Source of the DNA: Microcebus murinus
Taxonomy: Eukaryota; Chordata; Mammalia; Primates; Cheirogaleidae
Assembly: GCF_040939455.1 (NCBI RefSeq)
Contig: NC_134116.1
Span: 71,875,900 to 71,939,899, forward strand
Reading direction: 5' to 3'
DNA: 64,000 nucleotides
A model generated the notes under the pieces. It worked only from the letters and a program-made list of their open reading frames with translations. It searched no databases and was not told where the DNA came from. Both the position numbers and the translations under genes were made by a program. Positions 45,280-59,124 of this stretch are shown in pieces; position 1 is the first letter of the stretch; the number at the start of each line of letters is the position of its first letter.

Positions 45280-48200
45280 TGTTTTCACAATAAGCACTTT
45301 CTTTTTTAAAAATGTAGAATGTAGAAAATTGCACTGCTAAGGTAAGGAGTGAAAGTTGGACTGTCATTTTCATTGACTTTTTATCTGAGACTATTTTTCA
45401 ATAGCTATTGCACCTGAGCTGAATTCAACTAGAGTGGAATATACTGCCTTTTTTCTTTTTGTCCCCAGGGAATGCGAGTGGGCATGAGTAATATATTCTC
45501 ACTCATGACTCTGTCAATTGGCATCTTGGGAATTTGCCCAGCCTAAGTGGTGAACATCACCCGTCCCTGGTGGATGAGACCCCACCAACTGGGTAGCGTC
45601 AACCTAAATTAAACAATCATTTGTTCTTTTGGAATTGCCCTTTGTCTATGTTTAGTACTTTCTTCCCCGACTGCTTTCAAAACTGGAGAGTAAATGCACT
45701 GACTGAAAGACAGATGGAACACAGAAAGCAGGCTGAGAATGCATCAGTCATGTATTGCTCAAGTTGTGTATGAAAAAAGAGAAAAGAGTGGCAACTGTCA
45801 TAAATTCACATTTTATGAATCAGAGCCTCTTTTTATTCTGTACTGGTGATGGAAGGGTCCCACTCAGAAAGGATACTGTTTAACCAAAGTTACAGGAAAA
45901 TCTGCCCAGTGAATTAAGTTAACTAACTTTGAATAGCGTTTCGCAAATTATTGCACGGTAAAATTGTGATCAATCAAGAAGTGAGTGCTAGAAGGAAATT
46001 AGCAAAGGGGTCAATATGCTTGTAAACAAGTACAACTTTAGAGTTTCACTTTAACCAAATTGTGGGTTCAATGCGTACATGTCGTTGCTTTATAGCTTAC
46101 ACAGTCCAGATGCAGGCAGTTGCCAAATTTGGATTCTGTGACTTTAGTTTAAGTGAATAAAGTTTCATTTTTCTTATACTTTCTCCTCTTATCATCAGTG
46201 CTTTAATCCTTAGTAAATTCTGGGTGGTCAGCAACTCTTATAAGGCAAGTTTCCTCATTTTCTTAGCAAATTAATCATCAACACAGATAGCTCAAAATAG
46301 AAAAAACATCACCACTGGTGGTCTTAGCAGTATCAATTGATGACCCAAAACAAGTTTAATAAGAGAGCAAATGATACGTGGGTTTTGATAAACCTCTTAT
46401 ATAAAGAGAAATAGGTAGGTGAGGATTTAATGGAGACAGGTCATTAATGAGGCTACACACTGTCTCTGTGTTTAATTAGCTATGGAAACACAGTGGCGAG
46501 ACTGTTGAAGGAGATACATGAAGGTAGGAGAACCCATGAACCACACACCAGATATTTGAATGAATTAAGGATCATATAAAAATAGTTTACTGTCTCCCCA
46601 AGGTCAATGAGAACATGATTTTGACATGGGTAAAGATATCATATATTAATTTACATTCTATCTCTTTACCAAAAGGATTCGAGGTAGTTTAGGGAAGAAT
46701 ATACAATTCAAGATTATAAAAATAGAAATCTGATGAAAAAAATGTTGGTTAATTAATAATATAGAAATAGGAATATAAAATATAAGGCCCTGAGTAATTA
46801 TTAAACATGGGCTCCAAATTTGACTGGAGTTCTTCCCTGATCTAAGCAAAGAGGAAAACATCACCAAGGGATGATTTACCATGTCCATAACATGAAAACA
46901 TACCAACCAAGCTTTTCCTGGGAATTGATATTTGGGAGAATTTCCACCTAAGAACTTGACATATGAGAGCATTTTCTCATACAAATCTCATAAAGGGAAC
47001 ACTACAAGCTACACTGAATGGTGCCTTCAAACAATTCCTACTGTAAATTCAGTAGTGAGTCTCATTTGATTATTTCTTATCCCCCAAGTGGAAGTGGGGG
47101 AATCACAACAAATGATAGCCCATTAAAAATATTTGGTGGTGGAGTGCATTCAGGTGTGCAGTCCTCTGATTCTCTGTCTTAATCTAGAGATAGCACTGAG
47201 ACTATCTAGAAGCAATTTCTCAGATTCTGCTTCACAGAGCACTAGTCCCATCAGATAGACATTCAAGGGAAAATATGTTTCTACAGTTAAGTAATTTTGG
47301 GAAATGCTACATCCTCTTTCCCTTCTTGGAAATTCACACTTAAGAAAAGCTCAGAGAATTCCTGCAAAAAATAGTTTAACTTTGTTTAAACTGATGTATT
47401 TTATCAGGAAACCACTTTTTACTAGAGACCAGGAAGTGATATCTTGCAAAACCAATGTTCCGTGGGGAACACATTTTAGAAATGCTGATTTAGGAGAGTG
47501 GATGGCCTGTGGTTCATTCAGATAATTTGTCTTTGAATATATTTCATGCATGGATTGGGCAGTCGATAGTTTGAAGTTGTACTTTGGAGAGTGATATTGC
47601 AAGTATTCTATGTTTCCAAAGAAGGCCAGCTCTATATACTTTAAAAATCAACTGTGTAAAGGCAAGATGGACATCTTTTTATGAGAACTAACAGCCAAAC
47701 AAAGATTATAACCTGATTAGGCAGCTCCTGCACATTTGTTGGAAAAAAACTGAAGGAGTTAGTGCATGGGCAGAGTTAATGATTGTAGCCAACATCAAGA
47801 ATACAACCAGTCCCCAAGTAGCTCAAACAACTCTATTGATACATAGGTATGGTTGGGCCAGAACAAATAAATTATTGCTTTTGAGCTGTGGCTTTGCCTA
47901 ACCTATGATATAGCTGAAATCCTGGGTGAGGTCAGAAGGAGTGTGACATTACTGCAGCTAATTCAAGATATTCCATTACTGCTGAGAGGTGAAATCACTT
48001 CCCCACAGGAGAGAAGCAGGAAACTCTTCAGGAGTCTTAAACTCATCCTTGCTGTAGGTGACATGGGATATGGACTCACTGAATCTCAAGCATTGATGGG
48101 TGACTGGGAATCAATGTCTGGCTTCATGGTCCAAAAATTATATAAAGTCTCTCCCAGTATGGCAGAATGAAGTGAATGAAGTAAAATTATGTAGATAATT

Positions 48201-49949
48201 TTAATTAGTACAATTTGTTTGGCTTAGTTTGTATAAGCAACTTATCAATTTCCAGGAAGCCTGCACATATATTCTTGAGATATTTTTCCTCCTGCTGGCA
48301 AAGAGATAACACATTAGCATTTACATTATGAATGAAGCTTTTTGAGAGACATTCACAAAATATCAAAGAGCTACGATGGAATGCATGGGGAATTCGTCCA
48401 TACCGTCTAGCCCAGACTACCCTTTTGTGAAGTCACACAAGACCACAGCAATCATTCTGTCACCGGGCCATCAAGGGCAGGAACGAGAAGCATGAAAATT
48501 TATATACTATTGTTTGAAAAGACATGAATTCTCTCTCTCTCTCTCTCTCTCTGTGTCTTTGGAGAAGCTTAGGATATAAAGGAATTTAGATGGAGGACAT
48601 GAAAAATAAAATTACAGAATATGCTAATGCTGTTAGCAAAAGGAAATCAGTAGAAATAAATCTAAAATGTCTGACTAGACTGCCAAATGACTTCCTTCAC
48701 AAGGCGTAGGAATCCTGACAATTTTAAAGGTCTGACAGAGGCAGACTGACTAAAATACAAATGACGTGTGTTGTTTTGCCGCTCTAACAGACTGATACAA
48801 CACAACGATGCAACAGTGTAGAGGGAATGTAAAGGAACTTGGCAGTCGCCAAGTACCCAATTTACATGTCAGCATTTTGAAGTAGTCATTCTCTTCCTGC
48901 ATTCCAACTCTCCTCCTCCTGGTTAGTTTTGAAAATCATACATATGGATGGCAAGAACCTGTGATTAGCATTCAATCTCTACAAGTGAACAGCAGCATTG
49001 CACATACATTTTTATTCATCAAATGACATACTGGTAAAAAGTATATATATATAGTCATTAAATCATATTTTCTTCTTACAGTTTTACTACCCTAAAATTA
49101 TTGACACTATTTAAAATTACTATAAGAAATAGGAGTCACCAATTAATGATATTGATGATATTCCAATGATTCCCACCCAAGTAGACTAGAATCTACTAGA
49201 ATCTAATTTAAAGAATCTCTCCCAGATGCTTTGAGGGACACAACACATTTCCCACTAAATGCATTTCTCAAAATAGAGCATGAAATCCATTTCAAGGCCC
49301 TTACTGTCTGGGCTTTTGTAAAACTGAGCTCTCAGTCATCAAACCACCTTCATTTACACAATTAAACTCTCTTGGGTAGGAGGGACTGCTAATCCCCTTC
49401 ATTGAAAATTCGGATCCTCATCCTTAGTATTCCACTCCACCTGCTGTGCTTGTAGGTGGAAGGCCTAAAGCAGACAAAGCTGCTTAGATATTTTTATTAC
49501 TGGCTTCCTAGAAGAAGGAGGAAAAGAACTTGGCAGGAGGAAGGGAAATCAGTTTTACAGGATATCTTAAAGAAGGCTGCAAAGGAATTCCACTGACTTT
49601 GCTCATCATCTGTTGGTCCCAACACTGAGTGTGACACAATTCCACATTTGAATATTTACATGTTATCACTGGCCAGGGCAGCCGGTCCATTGGAGTTGCC
49701 TGTAACAGCTCATGACATGGGTGCAGAGAGATGGATATCTGCTTCCTGCCTTCCCCTGTGCCAATCTTCCAAGAGTTACTCTGTTGGCAGGATATTGATA
49801 CTTGTATTGTTCTTAGGGGCAAATAATTGAAACGTGTTGGTTAAATTTCAAGAAACACTTTCTTCTCTTTTACAAATAGCCCCATGGGCTAAAGAATGTC
49901 CCAGAGACACTGTCCATTCAACCCAAACTTCAAACTTTCTGCCTCTACA
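45278..49949. other. Long mostly unique intronic stretch
   Basis: No exon is recognised in 4.7 kb. A (CT)11 run lies at 48531-48552. The part near 47440-47490 ('atgttccgtggggaacacattttag') resembles an old DNA-transposon fragment that I cannot name. Confidence 0.45.
48531..48552. repeat. (CT)11 microsatellite
   Basis: Eleven CT units occur in a row, followed by GTGTCT. Confidence 0.95.
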
Positions 49950-50205
49950 ACTTGAAACAGTTAGAGGGCTTTGGTGTCATGGAGCTTGATTTTGAACTCT
50001 AGCTCTACATCTTCCCTGCAGAGTGACCTTGGCCAAGTTACTTAATGTGTTTAAGCTGTGGTTCCCCTGTGGGCAAAATGGCACTAATAATAGCAACTAT
50101 CTCAGAGCTATTGCAAGAATTAAATGAGAGAATATAACTATACACAAAGCACAGTGACTGGCACATGCTAAGTGCTCAATATAAGAAAAATATATGTTAA
50201 ACATC
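49950..50205 (+). repeat. MIR-family SINE, nearly full length
   Basis: It reads 'gtgtcatggagcttgattttgaactctagctctac' (in pieces), 'agtgaccttggccaagttac', 'attgcaagaattaaatgagag' and 'gtgactggcacatgctaag', with most of the tRNA-like head, core and tail visible. Confidence 0.85.
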
Positions 50206-50809
50206 CACGTACATATGACTCGTCAAGGTACTGTATCATCAAAGGAAGAGTAACCTATGTACTCTATACCGTGTTTACTAAGGCAGACATACATAATGCC
50301 ACATTTTTGGTGTATCCTTAAAATGTGTCCACCCCAAAATTTGGAACAGAAGAGGTATATATCCTAAACTATAATGGAAACTATTGTCTTTCCCAATTGT
50401 GGTATCCCATGGATGGCAGTTACTCTCTTGGTTGCCCTGAACTGGCCTGAAATGGTGGGTTTAGGTCAAGTTTTAGTTCCTATGGATAAATAGCAAAGCA
50501 TGTTGATCCTTGCCTTCCGGCAGTAAAAGAGACAGTTCTTGGCAGGAAGTGTTCCTGGCTCTTGGAATCACTAGGTGGTAAAGTCCACAGCTGAGAGAGG
50601 GCAGGGCAGCTGGAGGAGAAGGTCTGTGCTTCACATCAGAGTGGGGATGGAGGGGTAGGAACAGGCCCAAGGCAAGTGTTATTAACCAGTAATAGATGGG
50701 GCCTTATTAGATGGGACATTCAGGTTTAAGTTGTATTTCTTAGAACCCAAATATTTGTGTAACAGCGAACTTTTTAAGAGCAATCCAAAATCCACTTTTG
50801 CTCCTCCAG
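50206..50809. other. Unique intronic sequence
   Basis: No gene or repeat is recognised. Confidence 0.5.
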
Positions 50810-50935
50810 CAATGACAGTAGATATAGTAGGAAGGCACCAAACCTGAATTTGGGGTGACCTTGGATAAGTCACCTAAGTCTTCCAGACCTAAATCTCCAT
50901 AATGTGAGGTGTAAATGGATCCATCTGTAACTGAC
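50810..50935 (+). repeat. MIR-family SINE fragment
   Basis: It reads 'ggtgaccttggataagtcacc' and 'cagacctaaatctcc', a MIR core on the plus strand. Confidence 0.55.
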
Positions 50936-51039
50936 ATTCTGGAAAGCCAATTGAACAAAGGCTAGCACTACACTAGTCATGGAAAATATTAATAACTTTA
51001 TAATTATAGAACATGCTAATGCTGTCAGTGACTATATTA

Positions 51040-51402
51040 GTGTTTTAGGGCTGCCGTAACAAAGTACCACAGGCTGGATGGCTTAAACCACAGAAATGTA
51101 TCTGCCCACAGTTTTGGAGGCTGAAAGTCCAAGAACAGGTGTCTCCAGGGTTGGTTCCTCCTTAGGACTCTCTCCTTGGCTTGCAGATGGCCTTCATGTC
51201 ATCTTCCCTCTGTGTATGCTTGTGTCCTGGTCTCTTCTTCTAAAGACACCAGTCATATCAGATTAGAGCCCACCCATATGACCTCCTTTTATCTTAATTG
51301 CTTCTTTACAGAACCTATCTCCAAATATAGTGTCACTCTAAGATATTGGGGGTGAGGACTTTAACACATGAATTTCAGAGAGGCACAATTCAGCCCATAA
51401 CA
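51040..51402 (-). mobile_element. Solo LTR of ERVL-MaLR type (MLT1-like)
   Basis: It reads 'tagggctgccgtaacaaagtaccacaggctgg' (in pieces), 'cagttttggaggctgaaagtcc', 'atttcagagaggcacaattcag'. These are the reverse complement of an MLT1-type LTR of about 360 bp. No internal coding region is present. Confidence 0.75.
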
Positions 51403-51454
51403 TGTACTGAATGTTTTATTTTCCAATTTTATTTGCTACATCAAAAAAGATAAA

Positions 51455-51605
51455 GGGGACTGACTTTTATGGTACGCACATGCTTACTAGGTATTGTGCT
51501 AGTTGCTTCCACGTTTTCCTCTTGTTCAATACTCATGACAGCCCTTGAAGGTAGATAGTATCTCCCTGTTTCAGAGGATACTGAGAAAAGATCATCACAC
51601 ATTGA
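51455..51605 (-). repeat. MIR-family SINE fragment
   Basis: It reads 'tactaggtattgtgctagttgc', 'gcccttgaaggtagatagtatc' and 'tgtttcagaggatactgag', a minus-strand MIR. Confidence 0.6.
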
Positions 51606-53141
51606 AAGAAAATGAATGAAAGAATAAGAGCACATATGAAAAGACAATCTGAACTCCCAAATTATTTTGATTTTCTACATGGATGTTAACTTTGAGATTT
51701 CTGTTAATTTTGTAGAAACTTTCCAGTTTTATATGTCTTCATGTAGAGAAATAAATAGAGAAAAATGCTGTAAAATGTGCATATAAATTTTATAATGCCC
51801 AACTAACAACTTAGCTTTCTGTTTCTCATGCTGGTTCAAATTATTTAAGAAACTTCAATTGTCTATTTCCTCTGAGGGTTCCATTCCTTTTAATTGAGGA
51901 ATATTCTTCATTTTTATTCAATCGTTCAGCAATGAAAGACTACATACAAATATGATCATTATCATTTGCTGAAATTTGCTCTTAGAGTTGAATGGAGTAA
52001 AATCCTGACAGATAAAACATTATGGATTCTTTTGTCCTATTTATTTTATGGATTACTTATACTTCTAGATCTCTCTGTATTTGGGAGGTCCTTCACAAAG
52101 AATAGAAACAGCAGTTAGTACAGTCTTATACATTATAACTTAAATGTTAATCTTGAGCCTTGTAAAAGCCTTGTTTTGTAGGATGCACTGTTTGATGTCT
52201 GCATATGGCATCTTGTAAACTTTGAAAAGCTATTATAATATTATTTCCTTCCTTGGTATAGCGCATGACAGTTTGTGGCACAGTTCCACATGCATTATCT
52301 TTTTGAAGATATGTGTAAAATGGTACAACAATCTTGGGTTAGGAAGCTTTGTTCTCCACAATCTGTCTTTCAGAGACCTGACAAATGCATAGGCAAGTTT
52401 TCCTACTTTGAAAAGTTTCTGATTTCGTTTTCCTAAATCATTTTTTTCGGAGCAGAATTTTGTGGTGTGGAAAAACACGTTTATCCGAGCGGGCTCTATG
52501 GTAAGTATAGACTCCTGGATATAATAGGGAAATTTGGCGGCAAGCAGCTGCAGTTGTAAAACATTAACTGGCAGAATAGAGATTGTTTCAGAGTCCACTC
52601 CCCCCCCCACACCCCATTTAGAGTAAAATTACTTCCTCTCCTCCCACTTTTTAATTGTATTTCTGCCGAAGCCATTATATTTCTGTTTGTTTCGCATGAC
52701 GTTTCTCCTGTCAATTTTGTCTCCTCTCCGTCTTTGGTTACCTTAGCCGAGCTGGCCCTGGACACTGCAGCTTGTATTCTGTGAGGTTTATTGCTTTGTT
52801 CCGTAATGCCAGGAATGACGTTGCGTTGAGACAAGTTCTTTTCAGCTCATTAACTGTCAGTCACGCTTCCTTCAGGCTGCTTGAGTCTGTGCAGCTGCAC
52901 CCAGAGGCCTGGGCAAGCCATGCCTCTGGGCTGTGGGAGAACATTTCCACTGGGTCACCCAAGTGAAAAGATTTGGGGTTTGTCATGGAGAGACAAGTTG
53001 TCAGCTGAGTTTATTAATATTTAGATGTACTTAGATGAAATGCTCACATCTGGGATTGGTTGACTTTTATATCTTACACCACAATCTTTAGCTTTTGAAA
53101 CATTTACAAAATTTAAAATATAGTAACAATATACTTAACCA
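51606..53141. other. Unique intronic sequence
   Basis: No gene is recognised. Two overlapping minus-strand frames at 52233-52610 and 52496-52834 are over 100 codons but lack any domain or splice context. A C9 run lies near 52602-52610. Confidence 0.45.
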
Positions 53142-53372
53142 TTTGAGCAGCCCTAATTGGAAAATTCCAAATCCAAAATGCTCTAAAATCTGAAACTTTT
53201 CAAGCACTGACATGGTGCTCAAACAAAATGCTCATTGGAGCACTTCTGATTTTGGAGTTTGAGATTAAAGATATTCAACTGGTATAAGGCAAATATTCTA
53301 CCCCCGCCAAAAACTTCCCAGTGCAAAACACCTCTAGTCCCATGCATTTCAGATAAGGGATACTCACCCTTT
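53142..53372. mobile_element. MITE-type DNA transposon, family uncertain
   Basis: The start 'ccctaattggaaaattccaaatccaaaatgctc' (in pieces) and the end 'gcatttcagataagggatactcacc' are the two ends of a common mammalian MITE built from AAATCC-like inverted pieces. I recognise the wording but not the name. Confidence 0.6.
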
Positions 53373-53377
53373 AGCTG

Positions 53378-53660
53378 CTTTTACTGAGGGCTTTCTATGA
53401 TGTACCAAGGACTATTTTCAGCACTGCATGTATTGTTTTTTCCTTTAATTTTCATGAAGACCTAAGAGTTAAGTTTACTCATCTGGAAAACAAACATAGT
53501 AAGGAGGTCTTACTGTGTTCATTTTCCAGATGAGTAAACAAGTTCTCTGAGTTAAATAAACCTTTCCGAAGTTATACCATAAGTGGGTAGCAGAGGTGGG
53601 CTTTGAACTCAAGTCTGGATGATGTGGGAGCCCACGTTATTCATGACTGTGCAACCCCAT
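53378..53660 (-). repeat. MIR-family SINE with an internal inverted duplication
   Basis: It reads 'ttttactgagggctttctatgatgtacc', later 'attttccagatgagtaaac' and 'aagtgggtagcagaggtggg', a minus-strand MIR. Its middle is expanded by a 31-bp inverted copy of the core, giving the hairpin at 53473-53539. Confidence 0.75.
53473..53539. repeat. Long hairpin, 31-bp stem and 5-base loop
   Basis: The left arm 53473-53503 (starts GTTTACTCATCTGGAAAA) pairs with the right arm 53509-53539 (ends TTTTCCAGATGAGTAAAC) around loop GAGGT. By hand I count 28 Watson-Crick pairs, one G-T pair and two mismatches. Confidence 0.9.
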
Positions 53661-55240
<1,580 letters not shown>

Positions 55241-55258
55241 CTGATTCTTAGCTTCATT

Positions 55259-56464
55259 TTAAATCTTCTTTTTATGTATTTGATGTACTATGAGTGATGT
55301 ACTATATAAATTAATCAGAGTCCTCTGAAACTCTAGGTTTCCTTCTTCTTATTCTTCCATTCTGAGGCGTCAAGAATTTTATTTTTTGTGTTTTCACTCA
55401 GCTAATAAATAGTGTTTCACTTTTAATAAATAGTTTCCCTTATCCAGGAGCAGAATAAAACCTTTTAAAGTGAAAAACATTGTGTCATAGATTCAGGGAC
55501 CTTGACCAGTCAAAGTGTCATAAGTCATAGGCTTTCAGAGTTGTGAATTTCCAAATGTAAATGGAGCTTACTGCCTAAGGCTAAGATTTCCCGTGGATGG
55601 CTGCTTGTAGGTGGGATTGCAGGCTGAGGCTGTCTAGCTGGAGGCCTGAAAGTGCTTACTGTGGTCGCAGTGGGCTATCTGCCTCAGAGGAGCTAAAGGA
55701 ACCCATCAGCCGAGGCCATCTGATGAAGGAAGGACGTGCCTAGTGCTCTCCTTCCATCCAGCCCTGCACAACCTGGACTGGAAAGTCTTAGAAAATTAAG
55801 GTGAAAGGTTACTAGAAACTTTATAAATATTTCCCTTGAAGTGTTTGGGTTTTGTTTGATATCAATATTATTTTGTTTGCTTTAAATATTTTAGCGTGCC
55901 AACGATGGTAGTTTTCAGGGCGAACGGCAGTTACTAAGCTGAGACTTGTGCAGAAGTCTTTGAAATGTATTAAGCACCTGTATATACATTTGACTATTAT
56001 CTGGAAAGGCTGGGTACGCTAAGTGAAGTGGAACTTGAAGGGGATGTAATGATGATGAGGGAAAGAGTGTGTGTGGCAGAGAAGTATCTAAACTCATGGA
56101 ACGGCTTGCTGAAACCTTTCACCCCAACAGGAACTTAGACGTCACTGGCTTCTTCCTTACACACGAGGCTGAGCCTAACTTCTCTCCACCTCCTCACAGA
56201 TACTTGATGCCCTCGAGTCTCCCTGCAACCCTGGGCTTAACAGAACACATTTCTTGTTTATAGCTGGCTCTGCTCAGCAAACAGCATTTAAATAAATGAC
56301 TGTGTTTTGTGATTGATGTTAATAATCTGACATGGGAGTTATGAAGCCTTCAGATCTTTTGATTTATCAGAGAAAGAATCTTTCAGGCGTTTTTTTTCTT
56401 TGGCTCTGGGAGGCTGTTACCTTTTCTGAAACTTGTAATTTGTAGATGCAATGTGCATTGCTTA
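55259..56464. other. Unique intronic sequence
   Basis: No gene or repeat is recognised. Confidence 0.5.
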
Positions 56465-56712
56465 CAAGCAATGCCTTTGGTGTTATCTGGACCTGGGTTC
56501 AAATCGTAGTTCCAGCACTGATTAGCTGTATGATCTTGAGCAAGTTTCGTGACCTCTGTAAGCCTTTTACTCATTTAAAATGAGAATAATAATAATAATA
56601 ATAATAACAACGTCTACTGCCTGAAGTCGTTATGAGAATGAAATGCTATCACATGTGCAAAGAGCTTAGCAAAGAGCCTGGCACTTACTCGGGGCTCAAT
56701 GTGTGTTACCGT
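56465..56712 (+). repeat. MIR-family SINE, well preserved, with (AAT)n
   Basis: It reads 'gacctgggttcaaatcgtagttccagc' (in pieces), 'gatcttgagcaagtttcgtgacc', an (AAT)7 run at 56585-56606, and 'gcaaagagcctggcacttac'. This is one of the best MIR copies in the window. Confidence 0.85.
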
Positions 56713-57521
56713 AAAACGAAAATAAAAAGTATCTATTAACGACCAGCAACACAGCCCATTCTGCTATGGATTAACTACTTGCGGGGAAGATAAAAATACC
56801 CAGGCTTGGATTTTACATAAAGTGGAAACTAAGAAAGAGCCACAATAACAGTGGAACTGAATATAGAGTTTTTAAAGTATCCTCAGAGGAGAAAAAGTAT
56901 GACAGCTTAGAAACTATGCAATTTTAAACAGAGTTTTCTAATCAAATGGGCTTACCTTTGAGAGCAGACAGCTATCAAGCTCTTGGTATAATAGATAATA
57001 TTTTTAGTTCTTAAACTAATGAGACCCAACCTCCGTAAGTCCAGTGTGTGAACTTTGACGCTGGCATGAAGTTGATAGAAGCATGTCTAACCTTCGATGA
57101 TGTCTACTCTTAATATTTCAAATCTAACTTCCCCAAATGAAGCACTGAATCTTTCAAACATTTGCCTTAGCAGTACGGTTAATTGGGAGCTAATAATATA
57201 ACGTCCTAAGTCCTCTTACAAGATGTGGTGAGACAGGCCCAGAGGAAGCCTGCTGTAGCACCCTCCACCCCACCCTCAAGTTCGCAGCCTGCTCGGAAGC
57301 CCAGAAGGAAAGAGTCAGCACGAGCAATGGGAACAATGTGCCTTCAAAGCCCAGCATCCCCTTGGATTTTTTTCAAAGACAGCCTTTTAAGTGTTCTGTG
57401 TTTACTACATTTTGCTAAACTTAAAACATTGAATCTTGAATTTGTTGTAACCCAGTCCACTGGCTTGCAGAAAATGAAGTGCGTTTATTGTCTTTCCACT
57501 TCTATGTGGAGGAATATAGTC
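56713..57521. other. Unique intronic sequence
   Basis: No gene is recognised. The plus-strand frame at 57225-57557 opens with a basic, Ser/Pro-rich run but has no domain or splice evidence. Confidence 0.45.
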
Positions 57522-57665
57522 ATTCATTCACTCCTTGCTCACAAAATCGTTTATTAAATACCTACTATGCACTAGGTGCTCGTAGGTCCTCAGGATATGA
57601 TAATACATGAAAACATAATCCACACCACAGGTCAATGGGTGGCCCTCACACAGGTTGCACAGAGT
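57522..57665 (-). mobile_element. L2 LINE, 3' end
   Basis: It reads 'cattcattcactccttgctc', 'taaatacctactatgcactagg' and 'ctcaggatatgataatac', a minus-strand L2 end. Confidence 0.7.
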
Positions 57666-57832
57666 GCTACAGGCATGGCGGTGGGCACCCTTGCAGGGAG
57701 AGTAGAGCCACAATGGAAAGGTTTGAGTTCTAGCTGTAGCTGTTGGTGTGTTGTTGTTGCTGCTGTTGCTGTTTTCGTGGTTTTTTGTTCTGTTGCTTTA
57801 GCTTCCATCTCTTTGTCAGACCTGGTATTACT

Positions 57833-57852
57833 GGGGGTGGGCCAGGGGAGGG
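57833..57852 (+). other. G-quadruplex motif with short loops
   Basis: GGGGG-T-GGG-CCA-GGGG-A-GGG: four G-tracts of three or more with loops of 1, 3 and 1 bases, the class expected to fold most stably. It is on the coding (non-template) strand of STARD13. Confidence 0.8.
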
Positions 57853-58224
57853 ATTCTTCCTAGCTGCCCAGGGAATCCTGAGGTTAGGGTTTCATCAGTT
57901 TTTGCCCTGTTCATTTTCTATGTGTCTTCCTTAGAATTCAAATAATGGGGTTCCAGTCCAGGAACATGGAGCCCTCTCCTTTCTGTGAAAAGCATATTGT
58001 CCTTGAAAAATCATAGCTCATTATCTACAGGGAGTTTATCCCTGTGCTGACACCATTGCACTTGAGTTGTGCCCCCCCTAAAATGATTAGGATAGGATAG
58101 TGGCAAATTTCTCATGAAATCAACTTCAGGGACATAGCAATAAATAGCACAAATATTTAATAGAGGCTACTCTTAGAAACAAAGATCACTTTGTTCTGCA
58201 TCAACTATACTAGTGGAGAACATA

Positions 58225-58810
58225 GACTAGTTAATAAATATCTCAACAAATATTTGTTTGTTCAATGTTGATTGTGTACAAGATCTTTGCTGGTATATAT
58301 GATGCAAAACTATATAGACCATGACCTCAAGGAGATTATAATTAAATGAGATATGCAATATCAACTATTGTAAATATTGGCAACTCAAAGGAGTATATGA
58401 TTCAGTGACTAACAGGCTTTCAAAACAGGCACTCAAAAGTATATACAGTCAGCAGAGCAGTAAGATAAAGAGGGAAGAACATTAGGCCTGAGCTACAGGA
58501 AGCAACTGTTTCCCCTGGGCAAAAATCACAATGAGTTATCCTAAGCAGGGCAACAGAATAAGTGGAAAAATATGATTTGCATCATTAAGAATATGATCCA
58601 AATTCAGTGAAATGTGGGGGCTGTAGAAAATACAGTTTTATAAGGTTAGAAAAAACGTTTGAGGCCAGACTGCAGTGAGTTTGAAATGTATTTGATAAGT
58701 AATGCAGAGCTACTGAGGGCTTTTGAGTAGGGTGTTAGGACAGGAACAGTCATTTAGAAAGATGAATGGATGAACATGGGTTTGAAGTGGTCAGACTGAA
58801 TGTAGAGAGA
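58225..58810 (-). mobile_element. L2 LINE fragment
   Basis: It reads 'caatgttgattgtgtacaag', 'accatgacctcaaggagatt' and 'gagctactgagggcttttgag', minus-strand L2. Confidence 0.65.
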
Positions 58811-58819
58811 TAGTTAATA

Positions 58820-59045
58820 GTTACAGAGCATTTATTTTGCACAGGCGCTGTCTGAACATGATAAATAATTATCTCATTTAATCCTCAAAATAATAAATAC
58901 CATTGATGTTCCCCTTTTAAAGATTAAGAAGTTGATACCCAGAGAGGTTAAAGTAGCTTGTTCCAATTAAACTCCACTAGCAGAGCCAGGAATTGAACTC
59001 AGGGCTGTCTGATGCTAAGTCTGTGTTTTTGCACAGCTTAAGTCT
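58820..59045 (-). repeat. MIR-family SINE
   Basis: It reads 'agagcatttattttgcacag', 'atctcatttaatcctcaaaataataaatac', 'cccagagaggttaaagtag' and 'gaattgaactcagggc', a clear minus-strand MIR. The CTG tract begins right after it. Confidence 0.85.
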
Positions 59046-59057
59046 TCTCCTTAAAGG

Positions 59058-59124
<67 letters not shown>
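59058..59124 (+). repeat. Pure (CTG)22 trinucleotide tract
   Basis: Twenty-two TGC units occur without interruption from 59058 to 59123, followed by one more T. The repeat would be CUG in the STARD13 pre-mRNA. It is intronic. Confidence 0.97.

Noticed and set aside
52233..52834. Two overlapping minus-strand frames of 125 and 112 codons
   Set aside because: They are in different frames, share no continuous reading, and show no domain.
57743..57934. Cys-rich plus-strand frame
   Set aside because: It starts in a TTG/TGC-rich low-complexity run and has no cysteine-spacing motif of a known family.
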